The notes under the pieces are model-generated. The model searched no databases and was not told the DNA's origin. It saw only the letters and a program-made list of their open reading frames with translations. Shown here one piece after another: positions 27,401 to 39,400 of a stretch of 64,000 nt of DNA. How positions within the stretch are numbered: the stretch's first letter is position 1; each line of letters starts with the position of its first letter. A program made the position numbers and the translations under genes. Source of the DNA: Bemisia tabaci (Eukaryota; Arthropoda; Insecta; Hemiptera; Aleyrodidae); assembly GCF_918797505.1 (NCBI RefSeq), contig NC_092793.1:46984243-47048242 (forward strand). Direction: 5' to 3'.

Positions 27401-30400
27401 TTGCAGCCTCCCGCTTGGACGTGTTCATGCTGAAAGGAACTATTTCCATGGTAACTGCGTGCGATATAGACCCTTTTGCAGGGTAAATACGACCATTTCG
27501 AGGAATAAGGGGACGCACTCGGGTGTCGAAAGCTCCAAACTTGACGCAAACCAGGCAACGCGGACAGGAGAGAAAATCAAGTTTGGAAGTTTTGACTTTC
27601 GCAAGATGTCAAAACATAGTGCCATCCATAAAAATAAATGGATTGCATTTTGCAAAAAGGAACCAGAAGAATTGCAATGATGCTAAGATTGTGCATTTTC
27701 ATCCTTTGCAATGCAATTACTGAACCCATGGAAAAATATGCAATTTACAGGGTAATTTTTGTCTTAAATTTACAGTTTTTAGCGAGTAAAATAGAGACTG
27801 TTAATGGATAATCAGGTTTTTCTTCCAAGACAAAAGAAGTTGCTCAATCTTAGCAACATTGCAATGCTCCTAGTTCCTTTTTGCAAAATGCAATCCAAAT
27901 GTAAAATAATCGATGTCTATTGAAGCAGGCTGCCTGATTTAAGATCGATTAAATTGTTTATGATGAATTTCAATGGAAGATGAACCACCATCGAAATGCT
28001 CATCGTGATATTTGAGCGGTTTTAAATTCACAAAGTCTATAAATTTATTTGCGCCAAACAAGAAAAAACACTAAAAATAACGCGTTGAAAAATGCATTTT
28101 CACTGACAAGTAAGATCAACAAATGAGGCCTAAAAATACTCAAATCTATGTAGATCTCTCGGCGTGACCGCATTTCAGCATACCAATGCATCTGCCTCGA
28201 TTGAGCTCTTTTCCCCCTGTCTTACACTGCAATTATTTAGCGTTAAAATTGTTGGCTCTGGTGAGAATTTTTGGAATTTTTTAGCCTTGATTTCTTGCAG
28301 AATAGTGTGAAACTAGCACTATTCTACCATCTTTTTATTTACCTGTATCTCTTGCGTACATCAAACCCATTTTTGCTATGCTGTTTTTTTATTTAAGGAG
28401 TGTGTAATACGAATTTTTCGAGGTTCACCGTAGTTATGTTTTTTTTTCAATTCCAGAGCTTCAGCAGGGGGTAAGGTTTGTCTAAAGATCTACATGAATC
28501 TGTCGTCAATCGAACTTTTCCTAAAGAATGCAGGTTTACAAATGTATATTACAGTCGATCTGCTCCCTGTCAGTTGACACCAAAAACGCACTTCAAGTTA
28601 ATTTTTGGCACCAGCCGAACGATTGATCAGCGCAAGTCCTACGCATTGGCGGATCCAGCAAATTGGCAACGTTGTCTTTACTCCATTGAAACCTATGGAA
28701 ATGTATCGATTCTCGGAGGGGCCAGGTGCACCGACGAGAATCGATTATTTAGCATAGGTTTAAATGGAGGAAATCCGGTGTTGCCAAATTGCTGGATCCG
28801 CTTCTGCGGCACGTCATTGCACGCCACTTTTGAAACGATGCACCAGCGTTGCAAAGCCCCCCCCCCCCCCCTGCGAGCTTTTGTTTCTCTTTTCCGACCG
28901 GAGTAGTCTTGCCCCCTAGGGAGGGGACTCAACACAAGTCGTCGCTCCTCTGACGTAAGGGCGTATCTCTAATTCCACATGAGCCCTGAAAAGCATAGGA
29001 TTATACGGAGATCAGGGCTCACGCGTGAATTGAGATACGCCTTTACGTCAGAGGACCGACGAAGTGTCGGGGCGCAAATCAAACATTTATGCCCTCGGCC
29101 GCGCGGCTGGTCAGGGCAGAAGTGACAACGACAATCCGTTGTTCCGCCTTTTGTTTTAACGATACCGCCCTCTGACCTGCCCCCTCCCCCTATGGTCCCA
29201 CGGGGAGGTTAATTGTGGTCGATGACGCGTTGTGCAAAATGCAGGTCGTCATTTTCCCACCCCCGACTTCAATCACCGCACAGGGCGCAAAAATCTCACC
29301 GGATGTGACTTCCAAATCGATCGCTTAAGTCCGAAACTGCGTACCTCCGGTTGCGACGTAAACGACGTTCCTACTATGTCTTATTTTTTCATTGGGAAAT
29401 TGGACGTATTTCTGCCAAATGGAACTATGTGCAATTAGACATGAGCCGTGGGGCCCATAAGAATATATGCATAAAAGGGCTCACGTCATAACGCACATAG
29501 TTCCGTTTGGCAGAAATACGTCCAATTAGTCAACTTAATTTCTTGAAAACTTCCTTGATTGTCCTTCCCCGTTGGCAAGAAAAATCTGTAAAAATTTCAA
29601 GCCATGAAGTTGACTTGTTTCTCTTCAAAAAAATAAATCAGGGACAGAAATTTTGAAACCCCACAATGAAACTACGTGGTTCGGCATCCGCATTTTAGCC
29701 ATCGAAATATGCCACCTTCTTTGGAAACATACTATGCGAGATATTGATTCCCGACTCGAGGGTAATTTTAACTATATCGATGGCCAAAGTGCGAGACCAA
29801 GTATCTCCGTTTGCGACTTCCAGACATACTTTCTTTTTTCCTTGGTAACGGACTATCGATTGCCAAAGAGCAAAACCTCGTAGGTATCTCAATTGCAGTG
29901 TTATAAAATGACCGCTCTTATTTTTTTTTCTAAGAGAAACAAGCCAAGTTTAAAGCTTGAAATTAACATAAATTATGATGCTTGCAGAAGAGGAAAATCA
30001 AGGAAGTCCTCGAAGGGTTACCTTCGACTAGCTTTCAAGAGAATACATGAAGTATGAGAGGAAGTCTTCAACGTCGAAAACGGAAAAACGTGGTCCACAC
30101 TTCGGACTCTTTTCCTGGGCTTGACGCGACTCAGTGCGTTTCTGTTAAGCTCGAGGTCCGAATTTTTCCCTCGCGTAAAAGCCGAAACTCTCACGAGAAA
30201 TCCAGTCAGAGTGGGCTTTCGCTCGTGAAAAACCTGTCGCAAAGTTCCGCGTGAATTCAAGTCAGAACTTCGGAAGTCTCAGCTGACCTTCGCTGCAGCC
30301 AACGACCACCGCCAACCGCCGCCGGCGCATCAGGTTGTCAAAACCATCCACGAGCAACGAACGGCCCAAGTGCGCCTTTGAGCCCCCAAAGGCGGGGGTT

Positions 30401-33400
30401 TCGGAGGGGGATTTCGCCCCAACTTTGTTACTAAAAGTTTCGGGAGCTGCGGCAATCGGCGGAGTAAAAAAAGCGGTATGTCCGCTGTGGGGGGGGGGGG
30501 GGGTGTATCCCCCCTCCTCCTCAAACGAAGTTCATTGACTGCAGAGTTCAGAGCCACGACATCGCGGTCTTCGAACCACATGTTGAAAAGTATAATGAAT
30601 TCAATTTCAACTCCGCGACTCTATTTTAAAAGGACGTATTTCTGCCGAACGGAACTATGTGCATTAAGACATGAGCCCTGAGACCCATAAGAATATATGC
30701 GTAACAGAGCTTACATCATAATGCACGTAGTTACTTGTGGCAGAAATACGTCCAAATATAAAAGTGCTTTGCTTTTAAGATGCACGTTCACCTGGGCGGC
30801 AGGAGAAGCGAGAACTGATGGGTTGCTCTCAGAACCTCCGAGTTGGAATCGAAGGTTTTTGCTAAGAACGACGATACAAGCTTTACTTCCTGATGCCGAA
30901 TGCAAAAATTGCTGTGTAAGGATCTAGTGTATGAAGTTATGAACATATGAAACACACACACAAGGAAATGGGCTAACAAGGCTAAACAAACATAAAAATG
31001 TCTGAGACTTTTCGGGTTGGTATCTGCCCCTCGTTAATCACGATTTGAGCGGCAAAAGAGCAATATTGAAGTATGCCGCCCTTTGACGAATTTGTCTGTG
31101 TTGAAAAAAAAAACGATAAGGCGACAAAATCTTCACTCCCTGGAAGTATAGTAATTTATAATGTTGTCGTCTTTCGGTGATATAAGAGACAGCACCTTTA
31201 ATTAGTCGAGTAAAGAGAGGAACCAAACACGCAATTTGGCCTGGAACGGCGTGGCGCAGACAGCAATGATGACGAGGACTTGAGATTAAAAGGAGAAGCC
31301 CTCAACACGGCGGTCGACCTCGGCATGTAACACATATTAGCGCCTACAAGACTGTATGAATACTTCACATATTGCGTCAAACACAGTGCGCTCAGCAGCA
31401 GTCGGTGTGAAACGCATAGCGCCTACAAGACTGGTTGAATACTTCACGCATTGCGCCAAACACAGTGCGGTCAGTTTATTCTTTCATACCTTCTTCGTTC
31501 ATTTCTTATGAATGGAGAGCCTTGTCCACACAGAGATAGGTTTACGGAACGTAACTTTCGCGCAAAGTTCCGTGAACTTTTGCTAGTAATGTTGACAGGG
31601 CTTCGCAAAAAAATGTGTCCGACACGAGTAAACGCGTCTTTTGCGCCCCTCCCCGCTGCACGTTCACTTGATAGTTTTTATTGATGTTTTAAAACGAATG
31701 AGAATAAGGAGACGGCAAAATACAGGCGGCCCATGCGCGGCAAGCAGGTAAATCCGGCCCTGCTTGTATTTTTATTTATTAAAGCCTTGTATCCACTGTT
31801 TCCTTGTTTTCTCTACTATCCACGTTAATAGGTAATGTTTTGAATCAAAAACCACATCGAACCACTAACTAGTACAATCCATTTACGAGGGGAAATTTCA
31901 GGATGTTGAAGCGTAGTCCTGGAAAACGACGAATTTCCCGATAAGATATATTAACGTGCGCCCGACGGAGCAACGCTGTAAATCCTTTGGAGATTTCGGA
32001 CTGGTAAACAGTCCGGGAGATTCTCAAAATTCCGCCCGGACAAACTCGGCTGAAACTTAATAAAGCGCCAACTAGCCAAGTTCTGCTCTCAAAGGAGTCG
32101 ATCTATGTGACGTGGAAATGCGTCGTTTAATTTCGGCGCCGCGGCTAATTGTCCCGAGAACTGGAAAACAAGCTCCTTCCCGAGCATAACTCGCTATTTC
32201 CGGCCGAGCACCAGTTTCCGGCGCGTGACGCGTGGCTCGGATCCGCGCCGGGAAGCAAGGCTCTTGTCGGGCGGCAAGAAATTCGCGTAATCAAGTCAGA
32301 TCTCCTTGAATCCGAGTTGTCAGATTCTCGTGAAATTCATGCGATAGTCCTCTATAGATTAGAGTCCCTTTATACTGAGAGTAAAGACAGTGCGGATCCA
32401 TCTCTGATTGGTTCCCGTATTTTAGGCCTCTACAGTGTCACAAACGGGAATAAAGATTACATTTTTACCAATTGCAAAAATCATGAACTGGAATGGACCG
32501 GAGAATAGGAGGTACGGAATGAGAGAGAGAACGGCGATAGGAATTTGGGAATGGGTTGATCAAAGATTACAAAAAACGTCCGATTTGTGTAATCTTTATT
32601 GCCGTTTAGGATATTCATAAGCCGCGTTGTCTCAACTCTCTCTATAAAGGGATTCTAGTTTAGATTAAAGCATTACCTTAAAAAGTCCCTTTTCAAACTT
32701 CTGCGTAGAGAACGATTCAATCGACTGAAAGTACATTCCTACGGGTAGCAATTCCTGAGCGAGATATTAGCATGTACTCTTAATACTACAATGAAATGAA
32801 ATGACGTCATATATATTCTTGACATTCAACTAATATTAATTATAAATACTAATATCGATGGCCAAAGTGCGAAACCACGTATCTCCGTTCGTTATAGACG
32901 TTATAGACTTCCTGTCATATTTTACTTTTTCTTCCGAAAAACAGTCAATGTAAATTGTTTAAAAATTCCTTGATTTTTCTTTTCTGTCGGTGGAATATTT
33001 TAGGCAAATATTAGGCTTTAAAGTTAGCCTGTTTTTCTTTCAAAAAATAAAGTAGGAGCAGAAATTGTGAAACACAAAAATAAAGATACGTGGATTTATA
33101 CTTCGGCCATCGAAATCTGCATCAGGCGTTAAACATACCGAACTTCTCGCTGGTATGAATCGTACTCTACGTAGCATTTCAGGGAGGAATCATAAAAGTA
33201 CGAGTAGTTAGGACAATGTCTAGGTCCATCTTTTTAAATTAATGGGATTGAAAGGATATAGTTCTACGAGGAGGATTAAGGTATCTTGGGTCTTGATCAA
33301 GGAAATTAAAATTTCATAAAATTTATCCCAGTTCAATTTCTGAATTTTTTTAATTTTTCTCAGGAATATTCTAGGCATGCGAGCTGAATTTTTAGTTTGA

Positions 33401-36400
33401 AACCTTTCGGAGCTCACTTACTTTGATCTAGTCAAAATTGTAGGTCGGAGACTTAACTAGAACAAGAGAGATCTCGCTTGAAAATTTTACATTTAATTTC
33501 TCTGGCATTTATTGGGTATAGATGGCAAAGTTTCCAGAACTATATTTTGAAACCTCGAAATCGTAGGTAGGTAAAACAATTAAAAAACAAGCTGTTTTTA
33601 TGTATGTCTCAGTTAAATAGAGGAAAAAGAAGGAAAAAAGACAAAAAAACTTGCTTAAGAGTGACGAATAACTGTGGTGATGAAGAGGGATGAAATTCGA
33701 TTTTTGTGAAATTCTTTAAAATTTCAAAGAATATTCGCGGTCTTGATACCACAAACCTCTGCAAAGAATGAATAGTTTGAAAGATTGATGGGAATATTAT
33801 ACCGACAGATTTCTGAATCTCAGTTTCTATTCTCTTGCTCATTTTGATGGTTCCTTGTCACATATCCATGTTTCTCTGGTCTATTCTACTTGTGCAAGTT
33901 TTGCAATATTTGTGAATTAATTTTCAGACACATTAAGCTATGCCACATCAAAATTTGGGTTTCACACACCTTAATTCTCTCTGTAAGGAGACCACCGTAG
34001 ACGGAGAGAGTAATTTCATATTTCGGAAATTTGCCAACTTCGGACCCAATTAGATGAGCGGACTGCTTTTCGTTTACCGCCTGCAAGAACAGTTTGTTAT
34101 AAACAGCTTTATGAGACGACACTAGGAGAGGCTTCATTTTACTGTGTTAGCTTCTTGGCTCCTTCTTACATTTTTACGTGTCTCTGCTGTCGGATAGCTT
34201 GTCTCTATTCTCTTTTTGGCTTAAAATCGAAAGGTCTTTTGAGCCAAAGTAATCATTGAGAGACAAATATTCTCCGCAAGTGCTGGTTTTTGAACGTTAC
34301 TCTTTTCTTTTCTTTTCTTTTCTTTTCTTTTCTTTTCTTTTCTTTTCTTTTCTTTTCTTTTCTTTTCTTTTCTTTTTGGAACTTCGTCACTTTTTCATTA
34401 TATCATGTGAATAATTTTCGTAGACCGTTTTTCATATACAATGAACTGAAAACAAAGGATCAAGGCTAAAAAAACACATGAATTAAAAATGGGACGTTTC
34501 GGGGCAAAAAAGCTCTCATCTTCAGCCGAGAAAATGAATTCACTGCCCAGTTCCAGCTTTAATTCAGGATTTACGGTCGTATGTTTCGGTATATATAGGA
34601 GCCGTTACTTCGGACAATCCGGAGCTAATGGTATCTAAACCTGAAACGAACGATAAGTCTACACATCGTGTAATTTCGTTTTTCGGGTCCAAAGCTTTTT
34701 CCACAAAAGGCATTTTTTACCCTTTTCCGAGGAATCTGGGGATTTCACCGACATATTACTGAGATGAATCCTCAGATTGAGATAAGCTTTCGATACAAAT
34801 TCTATCTTGAGAACAAAGTTGATTAAGACTACAGGGTTATTAATTTTACGCTGTTGGCATTGAGGAATGCTTACAGTTATTCAAGCATGAAAAAAAAAAA
34901 AAAAAAAAAACGTAAATTTTTCATTGTCATATCGCCCTCTAGACTCAAGCTAAAAATTCTACTTTGAAAAAAAAAACGAACAAAGAGTCGGCCAAACTTT
35001 CAGTTGAGTCTGAAGGTTCCCGGTTTTTACATTGTTTTCCTTTGTTAGATTTTAAGCAAACTGTATCTAAATCGACACAAAATTTGGGTTGGTTGTGTTT
35101 CATTCCCTGTATTAACCGGAAGTAACACAAGAACACGAACACTGTTTTCAGTGTCACGGATTTCCGAAATAAGAGGTTTCATTTCAACCAAACCTCGGTG
35201 ATATCCCACATTGAAAAACAAGCACGGCAAATATTACCTGAAGTATGGTCAATTCTATCATAAGTCTACTTGAATTTTGATGCCTGAGAAATATCTCCGT
35301 GGTGAGAATTGAAGACACTCTTGTCATTTTGAATTCTTCCCAGCGCAGCCTGCCGTCGCGCCGCGGATGGATTAGTGAGTGCCCGTCGGGATTCAAAACG
35401 CCTTCAAAACCGTGCGCATGCAACACAGACATCCGTAGAGCCGGAATAGTTGCATCCAGGCGTTGGGGTGGAATTCGCTTCGTGGTCGTCGCATGCGTTC
35501 CCCCCAAAAAGACAACCACTTGGGAGGCCATGTACCTTTTTTAACTTCAAAAGACACCATCTGTTTGAATGAATATTATAATCTGGAGTATATTCTTTCA
35601 AAGAGAATGCAAATGAAATGAAGAAAAATCACGGGGATACTTACTTGACCATGTAGAGGATAGTCTTATCTTTGTAGAGCCAGACATAGTGGTTGGGTAT
35701 GGTCATGGTCTGGAAAGTGACGGCCTTGGCGTTCTTGAAGAACGAGTCCGGTCGCCACATATTTTTGAGCCAGTCGACCTCGAGGAGTCTGCAACAAACG
35801 AAGGCAGTGGATCAGAAGAAGAGGCGGAATTACGTCGCTCCTCTGACGTAAGAACATCTCTGGATTTTCGCATGAGCCCCGGAGAGCATGGATTCATATG
35901 TAAAACAGGGATCAAGTGGAAATTGAGTTACGCGCTTCCGTCTGAGGGGCGCCGATTAGTGAAGGAATGGAGAAACGGAGGACTCGGCATGTGCACATGT
36001 GTTGGTTGACTCAAGAAGTCTCTGAGGGGTAGGGAGCGGGTAAAAGGCGATTGAATGTAGCAATTGAAAACTTGCATGCTACTGAACATGTTGTCAAATA
36101 GATCGAGTTCAATAGGAATTAGTCGTGACTCGAAGCCGAAAACTCCGGCAATGGAAACCGCACTTGCTGGCTAACACGGCTGTACACGGTATAGGCGGAT
36201 CCAAGGGGTAAAGTACGCTCATCATTCGCCTGAAAAAAAGGAGGAAGAAAGAGAGAAGGAAAGAGCGGGGGAAATAGGAAGAAAGGACGCTTATATTTGG
36301 TAATTATTGACAATTAGGTATTCCTATTAAAATTTTTATTTCTACGATTTCTATTCGTTAATTATTACAAAATTGACTCAAACTGCATATTAGATGCTTT

Positions 36401-39400
36401 GAAATTTCGAAAATTTTCTGCTGGAAGAGTAGTTATACTAACTAAAACTGCAAAGGCACCAGCCAGCGGTAAAGTTAATCCAACCACCTGTATGCTGATT
36501 GCGAGGGCATCAACGGGCTGATTGTTGAAATTGATAGACAAAGGTAGCGTCAAAGAAGATAAAAGGGATTTGAAGGGATCCTATTGGTAGAGGTGGGTGG
36601 TTGCAACGGACAAAGGAGGTATAGGTAATAAACTATCTAATGCAATCCACGGAGACCCTTTAGTCCTTCATTTACCCCCTTCGTCTATAAGAACCACCCA
36701 TGTTAACCAATAGGCTAGCTCCATACTCCCTATGTCTTCTTTGTCTATCACTTTGTCTATCGATTTCAAAAATCAGCCTGTTGCTAGAGGTAGGGTTGAT
36801 CCAACCACATTTTCAGCTGACTTAACCATACCTCTGGCTTGTGCATCTACTCTAATGTCTAGAGCCAAAATCAGCTAGGAGTATAGTTGGGATTGTGATA
36901 CTTTTTTTCCAAGGAAGCCTTTTATTTAAGGAAATGGGGGTGTTTTCCGATTGAAATTATTTTTTTCAGCTGTTCGTCGGGCTTTTTAGGTTATTTGCTT
37001 AAAGAAGTCGGAGAGAGTAAATCACTCTTACGTAATTCAAAAAGAAAAGTGGGCGAGAGAACGCCTTATGGATGTCATACAAGGGGGAGGGTAGGATCAC
37101 AAGATCTTCCAAAATGGGGCACGTGGTACAGGAGCGGCCCTAAGACACTGTATTCTCGGAGGGAGAAACACTCGATTTGGCAACAGATCCAACGCGGCAC
37201 TTGATGTCTCGCGCCCTTACGACAGTCTCGCAAAAAACAACCGGGATTCGTCAAGTTATTTTTGATCTGTACGCTTGGCGAAAGCTTAACTTGTACTTGT
37301 TCCCGGATCAGGAGGGCGGGGAGGGGGGGTTGAAGGACTTTCTGCTTTCAGCCTCCTCGGCCTGAATCCCCCCGGCACCTTTATTGATGGAATAACGAGG
37401 AAGAATCAAGCACTTAGCGCCCGAGCCTTCTGCAGTGAGCAGGAGAGTTCTTTCTGCCTACCACTCAGGCACTGTCGAGCGTTGCCGCTTTTCCTTCCGA
37501 GTCCCCTCGGTTACGTCGGCTCTCACGATGGTGTTCGGAGAGAATCGCGGGAGTGTGGCAACGCTGCGTCTAATTATTCACAGGCCTGTCTGATTCTGCA
37601 GTGCGCTAGGGTACGTGGTTGAATCAAACCGAAAGTTTGAGAATTCAAGCTTCCTGGGCATTATCCAGAATTGAAAATATGTCGCGCCTCTAGGTATGGT
37701 CTAGGAATTCCTGTTAAGGTTCTTCGCATGAGCAACGAGAATTATAATGGTATATTTGCTGGGAGGGGAGGGGGGAGGGGTTGCGGTAAGGCGTCATCCA
37801 AGTATGATCGTAACTTCGCATTTATCACAACGTACTTGATTTCTTAGAAGAAATATCGCCTCCCGGACGAACGGACGTAACTCTGTTCCAACGTTGCCAA
37901 ATTGGTTCAACCGATTGATTTATAATACGAAAATGTACCTTTGCAAAAAAATTTCCAATATTTTTCTGTATTTTCGTAAGAATTCTGAGGGAAAATCAGA
38001 GAAATTTTCAGTCACAAATGCCTAAGACACTTCCGGTTAATATGAAATTTTTGAGGGGAAATTTGGCAACATTAAGATATAGTTATACACGACGAAATTG
38101 AAGAAGTAAATCGGAACTAGTCTAACTGTATTAGACGTTGCTATGCTTCTCTGGTTGTATTTTTCAACAAAAAATTAGCAGCATTCTGACTTGAAATAAT
38201 ATATATATCTGTATGCTTTGTAACCTAAGAAAAATTCACAGCAGGTTTCAAGCCGTTAAATTTATCAGTTTCCTGTTAAAAATCAAAACATGAGATAAAA
38301 TCAGGCAAACATTGCCTAAATTGTAAATAGGCTGATTTTGGTCAAATACTTTCAACTAATTTTCATTCTTATGGAACTTTCATTTTTTTGTTTTTTGTAT
38401 TTTTTGGCTTCGCTTTAAAATAGTATTCTTCAAAAATCGCAGATAATATTTATGGTCTATTTTCCTTTGCTAAAACAAAGAAGCCACATAAATATTGAAA
38501 CACCGCGATCGAGCTCAGTGTTCTTAAACTTTCATCAGCGACGTGCAAGTCACAACATAAGAATTGGATTACATTTTGCAATAAGGAACCACCATCTCTG
38601 GCTCTCCCATGAAAGCACATATCTGATCTGCGTAGGGAAACTAATGGCATGTTGTTTCTAAAATGGGCCAAAAATAGTGGTTCCTTATTGCAAAATGTAA
38701 TCCAATTGATGAGCGGTCCTGAGATCAAACAGACCAACTATACACATGCTGTGAAACGCTTGAGACGTCCCATTTAAACGCAATTCATTCCATGAATTAA
38801 CCATTCCACGAGTCCTGTAAAAAAGTTCGTTTAAATCCGAAATCAATTCGAAGCACGTCAAGTAGATTTAAAATGTTTAAATGGCTGATATATCGATGAA
38901 CGGCCTCGAAACTGAGTCGATTTACGATCCTCAACATTCGCAATCGACCGATGCACAATGCATCGTCCGTTGTACGGAAGGCCTTTGCGAGGAATCTACG
39001 TTGCATCGATTATTTGATTGACCAGATTGAAACCAGAGGTAAACTGGAGTCGGACGCGGGCCGCTCTCGCGAAACTTTAATTCGTTGTTCCTCTGACGAA
39101 AGGAAGCATTTCCACTCCCATATGAGCCCTGGGGGACAAGGAATTATATAAACAACAGGGTTCACGTTATAATGGAGATACCCCTTCTCGTCAGAGAGGC
39201 TTTAGGTGTGCGCCGCATGAGGAGACTTGGCGATTCACTTTGCGCTGTGGTAGTTTTGCAGTTGTTTGAGAGAATCAGCGAAGATTTAAGGTGTCGATAA
39301 GAAAGGTTGGGCAAAGGATGAGAAGAGTACTTGCAGGGCTGCCGAATTAAACGTGCGGGATAAATAAAGAACCGCCAACTGAACTGGGTCGGTACCTTCA

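Larger units (their letters stand above)
19234..35644 (-). other. 16.4-kb pHCl intron, the largest
   Basis: It is filled with separate repeats listed individually: 19592, 20020, 20271, 20998, 22974/23049, 23498, 24194, 24545, 25836, 26411, 27637, 28644, 28940, 29315/29401, 30631, 31046, 32362, 32854, 34301 and 34454. A possible gag fragment lies at 27028. GC-rich patches (29060-29210, 30250-30500, 32100-32290) hold no recognisable coding sequence. I see nothing clear in 21120-22960 and 33120-34290. Confidence 0.7.

Noticed and set aside
28478..28906. 142-codon open frame, plus strand
   Set aside because: Its central part is the hAT MITE at 28644-28806 and it ends in a C-run translated as prolines. 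No protein family is recognisable.
32149..32508. 119-codon plus-strand frame in a GC-rich patch
   Set aside because: The second half reads through the TA-flanked MITE at 32362-32655. The first half matches nothing I know.
34301..34376. Pyrimidine-rich (TTTTC)n run as a splicing regulator
   Set aside because: It is a plain microsatellite deep in a 16-kb intron. On the transcribed (minus) strand it is purine-rich, so it would not act as a polypyrimidine tract.
35184..35531. 115-codon minus-strand frame just after a pHCl exon
   Set aside because: Part is the dispersed repeat shared with 20998-21105. No family resemblance, and the exon before it already has a good donor.
35689..36009. 106-codon plus-strand frame
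   Set aside because: Antisense shadow of pHCl exon 35788-35645, extended through the adjacent MITE.
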